Counted from the first letter of the stretch, positions 1-6,257 are shown. The stretch: DNA of 10,636 nt from Flavobacteriales bacterium (GCA_027488055.1 JAIYCK010000088.1:1-10636), one strand, 5' to 3'. The notes: generated from the letters alone by a model not told the origin. Translations and numbers: made by a program.

Positions 1-13
1 GGGAGCCAAATGT

Positions 14-619
14 ATGATGAGAGTATTAATGGGCTTTAGTCTTTGGATAATAGCGTCTTCTGTATGGAGCCAAAGTGATACTGTCTATAGTTATCATGAC
101 CATCGATTGATCGGTATGCGAATGGCTATTGGATCGGCATCAGCGCCTTCGGGATGGTGGGGCTTTTCTTTATTTGGTGGTCAAAAACACATTGAATACC
201 ATCTTTCGTTGGCACGCACCAATGTCCAACGCTATTCTTTTGGCATGGACCTGCGAGGCGATGCACAGCAGAAATGGACGTGGCATGCTAGTTTCAACTT
301 TGTGCACGCTAGACCAAAGCAATTTACGTTTGATCCCGATGCATCATCTCGGAGAGAATACCGAGTCAGTGATTCCCAATTCGTTCACGCTGGTGTAGGA
401 ATCATGCGTCGCATCCGAGGTTATCAAAAACGCGACTGCCGCAATTTTGTTTTTACTGTGGGCTATCAATGGCGCATAAGTGATTTTTCCATCGACCCTG
501 TCGATGGGTCCAATTTCAAACAATCAGAAATCGATCGGTTCACCAATGATTTATTTAAATCGCGTTGGTTTTGGAGCGTGGCATTTCGTTTCGGCGAGTT
601 TTGGCCCAAGAAGAAATGA
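14..619 (+). CDS. Exported hypothetical protein, probable outer-membrane beta-barrel
   Basis: A 201-residue protein I do not recognise as a named family. The N-terminus is a good Sec signal peptide: a short basic start (MMR), a hydrophobic core at residues 4-16, and a likely cleavage after SVWS (residue 19), leaving Gln at the mature N-terminus. The mature part is rich in alternating aromatic and polar residues (GWWGFSLFGG, WTWHASFNF, FVFTVGYQW, WFWSVAFRFG), as in short transmembrane beta-strands, so an outer-membrane or periplasmic-surface location is inferred. It ends in a basic KKK tail after an aromatic strand. Two ATGs (14 and 17) are possible starts. The frame stays open upstream to the window edge, but the signal peptide supports a start here. 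There is no Shine-Dalgarno sequence, as is usual in Bacteroidota. It converges on the dehydrogenase gene with only 3 bp between the stops. Function unknown. Confidence 0.75.
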   Translation: MMRVLMGFSLWIIASSVWSQSDTVYSYHDHRLIGMRMAIGSASAPSGWWGFSLFGGQKHIEYHLSLARTNVQRYSFGMDLRGDAQQKWTWHASFNFVHARPKQFTFDPDASSRREYRVSDSQFVHAGVGIMRRIRGYQKRDCRNFVFTVGYQWRISDFSIDPVDGSNFKQSEIDRFTNDLFKSRWFWSVAFRFGEFWPKKK

Positions 620-622
620 AAC

Positions 623-1852
623 TCAAATCAGCTTTTCCAACGCAATGGCAAAGGCAGAATTGGTGATACCTGTTTTGCCTTGGTTGGTTAGATGCACATT
701 TTCCAACGCCTTGCGAATGGTATTCGAGGTGTCATTGAATATTCCCGCATCGCTCATGTCCACATCGCCGCTGCTCATGAGATAAGCGAATACACGAGCC
801 ATACCGCAGTTGGCAATGAAATCGGGGATCACACTGATTTGCATATCGGCTTTCTCAGCGATAGGGCCGTAAAAGATTTGTGAATCGGCAAAGGGCACGT
901 TGGCACCGCTGGCAATGACTTGCACACCTGCCTGAATCATGCGATCTACTTGATCGGAAGTCACCAAACGAGAGGCTGCGCAAGGCAGAAATACATCGGC
1001 TTGAATATCCCAAATACGTTGATTGATGTCCTCAAAACTGAGCATATGGGGAGCCACCAATGTGTTGCCATCTTTATTCAAGAACAAGGTTTTGATTTCT
1101 TCGAAGGTGAATCCATTTTCGTTGATTAATCCACCTGTGCGATCGATGATGCCAACTACCAATCCTCCTTGTTGTGCGCAGTAATATGCCGCTGCCGCTC
1201 CGACATTGCCCCATCCTTGAACGATGATTTTTTTGCCTGCTATGCCACCTCCCCAGATGTCGTAATAATGCTTCACAGATTCAGCAACACCGAATCCAGT
1301 AATCATATCGGCTACTTTATATTTCTGCTGAATATCGGGCGAATAGATTGTGTCTTCCAAAACCTTGATCACACCCAAACGAAGGTTACCTATACGTTTT
1401 ACTTTTTGTGCTTCGGTGGGTGAAAAATGTCCGTTGAAAACACCTTCCTGAGGGTGCCAAACACCGCATTCTTCTGTGATTGGAATGACCTCGTGGATTT
1501 CATCCACATTGAGATCTCCACCGGTGCCATAATAATGCTTCAACAAAGGAGCTACTGCTGCGTACCAACGTTCCAAAACACCATGTTTACGTGGATCGCG
1601 TGGATCGAAATTGATGCCGCTTTTGGCTCCACCAATTTGTGGCCCAGACACGGTAAATTTGATCTCCATTGTCTTGGCCAACGATTCTACTTCGCGCTTG
1701 TCTAGGCCAACGCGCATCCGTGTGCCCCCACCTGCGGCGCCGCCGCGCAACGAATTGATCACAACCCAGCCTTCTGCCTCGGTCATGCTGTCCTTCCATT
1801 CAAATACAATTTCTGGTTTTTTTGTTTCGTAGCGCTCGAGTAATGCTCTCAT
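623..1852 (-). CDS. Glu/Leu/Phe/Val dehydrogenase (NAD-dependent amino-acid dehydrogenase)
   Basis: Reversible oxidative deamination of an amino acid (glutamate or a branched-chain amino acid) to the 2-oxo acid and ammonia in the cytoplasm. The protein has 409 residues, the usual size for the Bacteroidota members. The N-terminal substrate domain carries the glycine-rich GGAAGGGTRMR (37-47), the lysines expected to bind substrate and do catalysis (K65, and K77 in GGAKSGI), and an Asp in GTGGDLNVDE (D113) that matches the family's catalytic Asp. The C-terminal Rossmann domain has the dinucleotide loop QGWGNVG (212-218). An acidic residue (D237 in IIDRTG) ends the second strand, which favours NAD over NADP (inference). 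The substrate cannot be decided by eye, so no symbol is given. The start ATG follows an A-rich leader (AAAATAAAA) without a Shine-Dalgarno sequence. Upstream lie a 13-bp palindrome and two overlapping hairpins that might regulate it. Confidence 0.93.
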   Translation of the reverse strand: MRALLERYETKKPEIVFEWKDSMTEAEGWVVINSLRGGAAGGGTRMRVGLDKREVESLAKTMEIKFTVSGPQIGGAKSGINFDPRDPRKHGVLERWYAAVAPLLKHYYGTGGDLNVDEIHEVIPITEECGVWHPQEGVFNGHFSPTEAQKVKRIGNLRLGVIKVLEDTIYSPDIQQKYKVADMITGFGVAESVKHYYDIWGGGIAGKKIIVQGWGNVGAAAAYYCAQQGGLVVGIIDRTGGLINENGFTFEEIKTLFLNKDGNTLVAPHMLSFEDINQRIWDIQADVFLPCAASRLVTSDQVDRMIQAGVQVIASGANVPFADSQIFYGPIAEKADMQISVIPDFIANCGMARVFAYLMSSGDVDMSDAGIFNDTSNTIRKALENVHLTNQGKTGITNSAFAIALEKLI

Positions 1853-1904
1853 TTTTATTTTGGTTTGGTTCGCGAAGGTATTGGCAAACTTTCAATTTCA
1901 GGGC

Positions 1905-1917
1905 ACTGATAATCAGT
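1905..1917. promoter_or_regulatory. Perfect 13-bp palindrome upstream of the dehydrogenase
   Basis: ACTGAT-A-ATCAGT is a perfect 6-bp inverted repeat around a single base, 53-65 bp upstream of the dehydrogenase start codon. The size and position fit a small operator. No regulator can be named from the sequence, and a 6-bp repeat can occur by chance. Confidence 0.3.
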
Positions 1918-1942
1918 CATTTGTTCTTTTTTGTGCTTCCAT

Positions 1943-1980
1943 ACCGTGAAAACACGGTAGGTGAAATAGGGTGTTTTCAC
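1943..1980. repeat. Two overlapping, mutually exclusive inverted repeats in the dehydrogenase leader region
   Basis: Hairpin A is ACCGTG-AAAA-CACGGT (1943-1958), a 6-bp stem with a 4-base loop. Hairpin B pairs GTGAAAACAC (1946-1955) with GTGTTTTCAC (1971-1980), a 10-bp perfect stem with a 15-base loop. Both use bases 1946-1955, so only one can form at a time. On the minus strand the element lies about 95-130 bases upstream of the dehydrogenase start. That would suit a 5' leader switch or an operator. No U-run follows either hairpin on the minus strand, so a classic intrinsic attenuator is not supported. Confidence 0.4.
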
Positions 1981-2041
1981 TCTTGTGCGATATGGTGATT
2001 ATGGCGCAAGTTTGCCGTGTTAACTGAAAATAACATATATA

Positions 2042-2198
2042 GGCATTCACTGGAGTGCCGCCCATAAATTGGAAAACGAAGATTATGCCGATGTATCGGA
2101 AAATCATCTTTAACAAGTTAAAGTCCAGAGAAATTACTTTTTTGGTTTTGATTAAATGAAGGAGAAAAAACTTAGCCATCGGGTTAAGTTTTTTTTTT
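2042..2198 (+). ncRNA. Candidate structured small RNA (unrecognised)
   Basis: Four stem-loops follow each other in about 160 bases that hold no convincing gene: 2042-2048/2053-2059 (7 bp, one G-U), 2081-2084/2102-2105 enclosing CCGAT-GT-ATCGG (2088-2099), CTTTAAC-AA-GTTAAAG (2108-2123), and a terminator-like hairpin with a U-run (2165-2198). The G-U pairs at 2046/2055 and 2175/2184 are allowed only in a plus-strand transcript; on the minus strand they would be A-C mismatches. I do not recognise a known RNA family (not 4.5S/SRP, RNase P, tmRNA or 6S by eye), and no clear Bacteroidota promoter was found for it. The 5' end is arbitrary, set at the first stem. It could instead be AT-rich intergenic DNA with chance dyads. 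Confidence 0.35.
2165..2198 (+). terminator. Intrinsic-terminator-like hairpin, not attached to any coding gene
   Basis: The stem 2165-2177 pairs with 2182-2194 (AAAAAACTTAGCC with GGGTTAAGTTTTTT) around a 4-base loop. It has 13 pairs including one G-U, and the T-run continues to 2198. On the plus strand no gene precedes it, because both flanking genes are on the minus strand. On the minus strand it could act as a back-up terminator behind katG, but there the G-U becomes a C-A mismatch. It is the proposed 3' end of the candidate RNA that starts near 2042. Confidence 0.5.
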
Positions 2199-2317
2199 GT
2201 GGTTTCATGCCGATCGATTCGCGCCATTCTCAATGAACAATCGTTTTGTGAGTGAGTACCGCATACATCAGAAGGATTTATGATGTGTGGGTGGCAATTT
2301 AAAAGATGCAAGGGCAT

Positions 2318-2352
2318 AAAAAAATAGAGCGCCCATTGGACGCTCTATTTTT
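2318..2352 (-). terminator. katG intrinsic terminator
   Basis: A perfect 12-bp stem pairs 2320-2331 (AAAAATAGAGCG) with 2341-2352 (CGCTCTATTTTT) around a 9-base loop. It starts 22 bases beyond the katG stop codon. Read on the minus strand, the stem is followed by a run of seven U, which ends the katG message. It could also stop transcripts coming from the plus side, with a run of five U. Confidence 0.85.
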
Positions 2353-2374
2353 GATTAAATTAGGTTTCGTGAGG

Positions 2375-4675
2375 TTATGGTCTATGTAAATCGAAACGAT
2401 CCAATTCCATTACCTTGGTCCACGCAGCTATAAAATCGTTGACGAATTTTTCTTTGGCGTCTGAACTTGCATAGACTTCTGCCAATGCACGCAACTCAGA
2501 GTTGGAGCCAAAAATCAAGTCAGCGCGCGTGGCGGTCCACTTCAATGCGCCTGTGGTGCGATCGCGGCCTTCAAAGATTTCTTGGGTAGCATCAGTCGCT
2601 TTCCAATCGGTATTCATATCTAATAAATTCACATAAAAGTCATTCGATAGAACGCCTTTTCGGGAGGTAAGCACTCCGTGGCTGGATCCATCGTAATTCG
2701 TGCCGATTACGCGCATGCCGCCGAGCAAGACAGTCATTTCAGGCGCTGTCAATGTGAGCATTTGCGCCTTGTCGATCAACAATGCTTCGGTGGGCACTGT
2801 GTAAGAGGTCTTGAGGTAATTGCGGAAACCATCGGCCATCGGTTCCAATACTCCCATCGATGCCACATCGGTCTGCGCTTGGGTAGCATCTACGCGGCCA
2901 GGTGTGAATGCGACCTGCTTGGAATAACCCGATTGGGCAAGTGTCATTTCAATACCAACGGATCCTCCCAACACAATCAGATCGGCCATGGAGATTTTTT
3001 TATCGGTTGATTTCCCATTGAAGTCATCTTGCACTTTGCGCAAGGCTTTCAATACGCGGTCCAATTGACCTGGTTGATTGACAGACCATTGTGCTTGTGG
3101 AGCCAATTGGATGCGCGCACCATTGGCACCGCCTCTGTAATCCGTGCCACGGTAAGTGGAGGCCGAGGCCCATGCCGTGGTCACCAATTCGCTAGCAGAT
3201 AAACCGGTAGCCTTGATGGCCATCTTCAAGTTCTCAATGTCTTTGCTGTCAACCACTGCATGGCTCAATGCGGGAAGTGGATCTTGCCAAACAAATTCTT
3301 CTTTTGGAACTTCAGGACCTAAATGAAGAGCGCGTGGACCCATATCACGATGAGTCAGTTTGTACCAGGCTTTCGCAAAAGCTGCTTCAAATTCTTTGGG
3401 GTTTTCATAGAATCGACGCGAAATTTTTTCATAGGTCGGATCAAAACGCATTGACAAGTCAGTCGTTAACATAGTCGGCTTATGCTGCTTCTTGGAATCA
3501 AAAGCATCTGGAACCATCACTTTTGGATTTTTGGCAACCCATTGATTTGCCCCTGCAGGACTTTTTGTCAACTCCCACTCATTCTCAAACAAACTGCGGA
3601 AATAAAAGTGACTCCAATATGCAGGGGTGGACGTCCAAATAACTTCCAAGCCCGAAGTAATTGCATCGGTGCCTTTTCCTGATTTGTAGGTGCTGCTCCA
3701 GCCCATTCCTTGGGATTCAATGGGCGCTGATTCTGGCTCGGCTCCAACATGAGTGGCTGGACCAGCTCCATGTGTCTTACCAAACGTATGACCACCCGCT
3801 ATGAGTGCCACTGTTTCTTCATCGTTCATTCCCATGCGACCAAACGTTTCGCGGATGTCTTTGGCTGCTAATTTCGGATCGGGATTGCCGTTGGGACCTT
3901 CTGGATTCACATAGATCAAACCCATTTGCACTGCGGCCAATGGATTTTCCAGTGCACGATCACCTGTGTATCGTTTGTCATCGAGCCATTTGGTTTCAGA
4001 GCCCCAATAGATGTTTCCTTCTGGCTCCCACACGTCTTCACGACCTCCGCTGAATCCGATGGTTTTGAAACCCATGTTCTCGAGTGCTACGTTGCCGGCA
4101 AGTACCATGAGGTCTGCCCATGAGATGGCGCTGCCATACTTCTGCTTAATAGGCCACAACAAACGGCGGGCCTTGTCGAGATTGGCGTTATCGGGCCAAC
4201 TGTTGAGCGGCGCAAAACGTTGCTGACCATCGCGTGATCCTCCGCGCCCATCACCTGTCCGATATGTGCCTGCGCTGTGCCAGGCCATGCGGATGAACAA
4301 TGGTCCGTAATTGCCATAGTCTGCTGGCCACCATTCTACCGAAGTGGTCATTACTTTGCCAATGTCCTTTTTGAGTGCGGCAAGATCCAATTGGTTGAAT
4401 GCTTTTACATAATCGAAATCTGGAGCCATTGGATTGGACAAACTCGAGTTATGACGTAGCATGGATAAATCCAATTGATTGGGCCACCAGTCTTTATTCG
4501 TTGGTCCTTCAGGTGCCTTCTTCGTATGCGGATTGCTTTCTGACGCATGCGGTAAGGTCGCACCATCCGACATATGAAAAGGACAGCCCACGGCATTGCT
4601 TTTTGTCTCTGTAGAGGGTTGACCAAAAACAATGGTTTGGACTCCCAGCAAGATGAGTGTAAGTGTTTTTTTCAT
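2375..4675 (-). CDS. katG: Catalase-peroxidase KatG with Sec signal peptide
   Basis: Bifunctional haem enzyme that splits hydrogen peroxide (catalase) and oxidises donors (peroxidase). It has 766 residues, longer than the usual ~730-740 because of an N-terminal signal peptide: MKKT, a hydrophobic core at residues 5-17, and probable cleavage after VFG (18). A periplasmic enzyme is therefore likely, as in KatP-type proteins. The distal-site motif is IRMAWHSAGTYR, with R129, W132 and H133. The proximal haem ligand is H296 in AGGHTFGKTHG. The Met-Tyr-Trp cross-link needed for catalase activity is complete: W132, Y255 (MGLIYVNPEGP) and M281 (RMGMND). The typical TKSPAGANQW and LTHRDMGP motifs follow, then the degenerate C-terminal peroxidase domain from roughly residue 450 to the end. 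It is divergent from oxyR, with an OxyR-like dyad upstream, its own -7 box and a strong terminator. No Shine-Dalgarno sequence. Confidence 0.97.
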   Translation of the reverse strand: MKKTLTLILLGVQTIVFGQPSTETKSNAVGCPFHMSDGATLPHASESNPHTKKAPEGPTNKDWWPNQLDLSMLRHNSSLSNPMAPDFDYVKAFNQLDLAALKKDIGKVMTTSVEWWPADYGNYGPLFIRMAWHSAGTYRTGDGRGGSRDGQQRFAPLNSWPDNANLDKARRLLWPIKQKYGSAISWADLMVLAGNVALENMGFKTIGFSGGREDVWEPEGNIYWGSETKWLDDKRYTGDRALENPLAAVQMGLIYVNPEGPNGNPDPKLAAKDIRETFGRMGMNDEETVALIAGGHTFGKTHGAGPATHVGAEPESAPIESQGMGWSSTYKSGKGTDAITSGLEVIWTSTPAYWSHFYFRSLFENEWELTKSPAGANQWVAKNPKVMVPDAFDSKKQHKPTMLTTDLSMRFDPTYEKISRRFYENPKEFEAAFAKAWYKLTHRDMGPRALHLGPEVPKEEFVWQDPLPALSHAVVDSKDIENLKMAIKATGLSASELVTTAWASASTYRGTDYRGGANGARIQLAPQAQWSVNQPGQLDRVLKALRKVQDDFNGKSTDKKISMADLIVLGGSVGIEMTLAQSGYSKQVAFTPGRVDATQAQTDVASMGVLEPMADGFRNYLKTSYTVPTEALLIDKAQMLTLTAPEMTVLLGGMRVIGTNYDGSSHGVLTSRKGVLSNDFYVNLLDMNTDWKATDATQEIFEGRDRTTGALKWTATRADLIFGSNSELRALAEVYASSDAKEKFVNDFIAAWTKVMELDRFDLHRP

Positions 4676-4710
4676 TCTGTATTTGTTTTCGATTATAATT
4701 TTCTGAACGT

Positions 4711-4718
4711 CAAAAATA
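4711..4718 (-). promoter_or_regulatory. katG promoter, Bacteroidota -7 box
   Basis: On the minus strand this reads TATTTTTG, a perfect match to the Bacteroidota -7 consensus TAnnTTTG, 36-43 bases upstream of the katG ATG. No TTG-type -33 box is found at the usual distance; the region there reads GTTTTT. A weak -33 fits a promoter that needs an activator, with the OxyR-like dyad lying just upstream. The transcription start is inferred, not seen. Confidence 0.6.
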
Positions 4719-4722
4719 TTTC

Positions 4723-4751
4723 TTGTAATTTATCTATAAAAACTATATTTT
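4723..4751 (+). promoter_or_regulatory. Probable oxyR promoter
   Basis: A TTG (4723-4725) is followed 18 bases later by TATATTTT (4744-4751), one mismatch from TAnnTTTG. This gives a short leader before the oxyR ATG at 4775. The -7 element lies inside the OxyR-like dyad, which would suit autorepression. AT-richness here lowers the weight of the match. Confidence 0.4.
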
Positions 4752-4776
4752 AGATGAATATATCTACAACATAGAT
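4741..4776. promoter_or_regulatory. OxyR-like operator, 36-bp dyad between katG and oxyR
   Basis: The 15-bp arms 4741-4755 (AACTATATTTTAGAT) and 4762-4776 (ATCTACAACATAGAT) are inverted repeats with 12 of 15 matches around a 6-bp spacer. Each arm holds two half-sites three bases apart: AACTAT/TTAGAT and ATCTAC/ATAGAT. These match or nearly match the E. coli OxyR elements AnCTAT and ATAGnT, though in the opposite order. A further ATCTAT lies at 4732-4737. Four half-sites fit a tetrameric LysR-type regulator. The site covers the proposed oxyR -7 box and ends in its start codon, and it lies upstream of the katG promoter. This predicts katG activation and oxyR autorepression. Confidence 0.65.
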
Positions 4777-5710
4777 GAATATCCATCAATTTCAATATGT
4801 CCTCGCATTGGCTGAAAACAGACATTTCGAGACCGCTGCAGAGAAGTGCTTCATTTCTCAATCCACACTCAGTACCATGATCCTGAGGTTTGAAGAGGAG
4901 ATCGGGGTGCCTATTTTTGATCGCAAGAAAAAGCCTGTGGAGGTCACCTTGGAGGGACAAAGGGTGATCCAACAACTGAAAAAAATAACAAAGGAAATTC
5001 AAGGCCTCAAGGAGGTTGCCAACGAGCTCAAAGGGGAGGTTTCGGGCAAACTCACTATTGCGGTTATCCCAACAATCGCCCCTTATATTCTACCATTGTT
5101 TCTGCATCGCTTTGCAGCACAGTTCCCTAAACTTGAAATCGAAGTGCGAGAGCATACCACGGCAGAAATCATACGAATGATCAAGTCGAGGGATCTGGAT
5201 ATTGGAATCATTTCCATTCCGATTTTGGACAACGAGCTTATTGAATATCATCTGTATGATGAGCCCTTTGTCTACTATGATACGGGAATCAAGAATAAAA
5301 AGCAAGTTCAAGAAAAGCATTTGAGACTCGATAATTTGTGTCTTCTGGAAGAAGGACATTGCATGCGCAATCAAGTTTTGGAATTGTGCGATTATCACAA
5401 CCGTGTATTGAAGAATAAATTGAATTTCAACTATAAAGCAGGATCCATCGATGGCTTGTTGAGATTTGTCCGCGCCAACAATGCCTCCACACTCTTGCCG
5501 CTCTTGGCGGCCTTAGATTTGTCCAAGGAGGAACAAAAAAGGGTCAGTAAATTCATGGAACCTGTACCTTTTCGAAGCGTGGGTATCGTGGTGCATCAGC
5601 ACTTTGTGAAACATCAAGTGCGGGAGTTATTGCAAACGGAAATTTTATCAGAAGTCAAAAAAAGATTGCCCCGTCATGCCAGTGATGGTCGACAATTGGC
5701 TCCGATTTAA
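4775..5710 (+). CDS. oxyR: Hydrogen-peroxide-sensing LysR-family regulator OxyR
   Basis: A 311-residue LysR-type transcription factor that senses peroxide through a reversible disulfide. The N-terminal winged helix-turn-helix spans about residues 1-60 (HFETAAEKCFISQSTLSTMI as recognition region), followed by a linker helix and a periplasmic-binding-protein-like sensor domain from about residue 90. The redox pair is plain: C196 in LLEEGHCMRNQ and C205 in LELC, nine residues apart like C199 and C208 of E. coli OxyR, with the same GHC context. This makes OxyR a firm call rather than a generic LysR protein. The gene is divergent from katG, its expected main target. Its ATG lies inside the OxyR-like dyad, so it probably represses itself. 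No clear terminator follows it, so some transcripts may run into the CsbD gene. Confidence 0.95.
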   Translation: MNIHQFQYVLALAENRHFETAAEKCFISQSTLSTMILRFEEEIGVPIFDRKKKPVEVTLEGQRVIQQLKKITKEIQGLKEVANELKGEVSGKLTIAVIPTIAPYILPLFLHRFAAQFPKLEIEVREHTTAEIIRMIKSRDLDIGIISIPILDNELIEYHLYDEPFVYYDTGIKNKKQVQEKHLRLDNLCLLEEGHCMRNQVLELCDYHNRVLKNKLNFNYKAGSIDGLLRFVRANNASTLLPLLAALDLSKEEQKRVSKFMEPVPFRSVGIVVHQHFVKHQVRELLQTEILSEVKKRLPRHASDGRQLAPI

Positions 5711-5762
5711 TAGGAAATTAGTCATAGTGCGCTGAATGGCTATCATCCGCTTGTGGTGACAC

Positions 5763-5786
5763 GATTTCTAAAGCGCTTCGTAAATC
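5763..5786. promoter_or_regulatory. 24-bp symmetric dyad between oxyR and the CsbD gene
   Basis: The sequence has the form GATTT-N3-AAGCGCTT-N3-AAATC. The outer 5-bp arms and the 8-bp central palindrome share one centre of symmetry. The centre leaves no hairpin loop, so a protein-binding site in DNA is more likely than an RNA terminator. It lies 90-113 bp upstream of the CsbD-family start codon and 53 bp beyond the oxyR stop. No regulator can be assigned. Confidence 0.4.
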
Positions 5787-5790
5787 TAAT

Positions 5791-5817
5791 TATACAATTC
5801 TTTCCATGTATTGTGTA
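5791..5817. promoter_or_regulatory. Inverted repeat TATACAAT-N11-ATTGTGTA
   Basis: Eight-base arms with one mismatch flank an 11-base spacer, 59-85 bp upstream of the CsbD-family start. The ACAAT/ATTGT cores (5794-5798 and 5810-5814) are perfect. It lies directly after the 24-bp dyad, so the two may form a control region for the CsbD gene. AT-rich repeats of this length can be chance. Confidence 0.25.
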
Positions 5818-5875
5818 ATGCCATGTGCCAATCTCAATCGGAGGTTTGTATGGTAATAATTTAATACAAATAACG

Positions 5876-6100
5876 ATGGAAACAAAAGAATCCAAAGCCA
5901 CTGAGACTTTCAAAATCACAGGAAATTGGGGCGCACAATCGAAACAACTGAAGGATAAGTATGGTCAATTGACCGATGCGGATCTGAAGTTCGAAGCAGG
6001 TAAAGAAAATGACTTGCTACAACGCGTACAAACGCGCCTGAACAAAAAACGTGAGGAAGTGATTAACATCATCAAAAAATTCCAAACGGAGAAGGTATAA
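5876..6100 (+). CDS. CsbD-family general stress protein
   Basis: A 74-residue hydrophilic, highly charged, cytoplasmic protein. The core ITGNWGAQSKQLKDKYGQLTDADLKFEAGKEN matches the CsbD-like family pattern (GNW...K...G.LTD.DL....GK...L...Q...), followed by a helical tail LLQRVQTRLNKKREEV. CsbD proteins are induced by general stress in many bacteria, but their molecular role is unknown. The ATG at 5876 begins the family-like part. The frame can be extended upstream to a GTG at 5825, but the extra 17 residues (VPISIGGLYGNNLIQIT) look like untranslated leader, so the ATG is preferred. The leader AATACAAATAACG has no Shine-Dalgarno sequence. The position behind oxyR and katG suggests a shared stress context. 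It converges on the 740-aa protein gene, with a bidirectional terminator between them. Confidence 0.88.
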   Translation: METKESKATETFKITGNWGAQSKQLKDKYGQLTDADLKFEAGKENDLLQRVQTRLNKKREEVINIIKKFQTEKV

Positions 6101-6112
6101 TCCCCAATAGAT

Positions 6113-6158
6113 TATTCCGATTGCACTTTTATGAATCATAAAGTGATGCAGCGGATTA
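6113..6158. repeat. Imperfect long inverted repeat behind the CsbD gene
   Basis: CACTTT-T-ATG (6124-6133) pairs with CATAAAGTG (6137-6145) with one bulged T and a 3-base loop. Outside it, TATTCCG (6113-6119) faces CGGATTA (6152-6158) with one mismatch. Together they could make a long imperfect stem just before the perfect terminator hairpin at 6169, perhaps stabilising the 3' end of the CsbD message. Confidence 0.3.
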
Positions 6159-6168
6159 TAACAAAACC

Positions 6169-6197
6169 AAGAAGGCTGTCTTATGGACAGCCTTCTT
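6169..6197. terminator. Bidirectional terminator between the CsbD gene and the 740-aa protein gene
   Basis: A perfect 12-bp stem AAGAAGGCTGTC (6169-6180) / GACAGCCTTCTT (6186-6197) has a 5-base loop. It lies 68 bases after the CsbD stop and 60 bases after the stop of the opposite gene. On the minus strand it is followed by TTGGTTTTGTT. On the plus strand the U-run is short (CTTTAT). It serves two converging genes. Confidence 0.8.
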
Positions 6198-6257
6198 TAT
6201 ACAGAATTGGACTTTATTTCTTTGGAATATTTTCAAAATCACTCAGGATTTCTTTGC

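Larger units (their letters stand above)
1853..2374. other. 522-base non-coding region rich in hairpins
   Basis: No credible protein gene is seen on either strand between the dehydrogenase start and the katG stop. Besides the elements listed separately, it holds a 9-bp stem-loop CATACATCA/TGATGTGTG (2262-2270/2281-2289, 10-base loop, one pair that is G-U only on the plus strand). It also holds a weaker 7-bp stem CTTGTGC/GCGCAAG (1982-1988/2004-2010), again with one plus-strand G-U. The 134-codon minus-strand frame across it (1913-2317) has no domain-like character and runs through two hairpins and homopolymer runs, so it is not annotated. Confidence 0.6.

Noticed and set aside
2156..2236. A 26-codon plus-strand ORF (MKEKKLSHRVKFFF...)
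   Set aside because: Its codons are the terminator-like hairpin itself (AAAAAA and T-runs), so the reading frame is most simply a by-product of that hairpin.
1913..2317. A 134-codon minus-strand frame across the dehydrogenase-katG gap
   Set aside because: It runs through two hairpins and homopolymer runs, has low-complexity K/F/I-rich sequence and no domain, and no clear promoter fits it.
5825..5875. A GTG start 17 codons upstream in the CsbD gene
   Set aside because: The added residues are not CsbD-like, and the ATG at 5876 directly precedes the family-like part.
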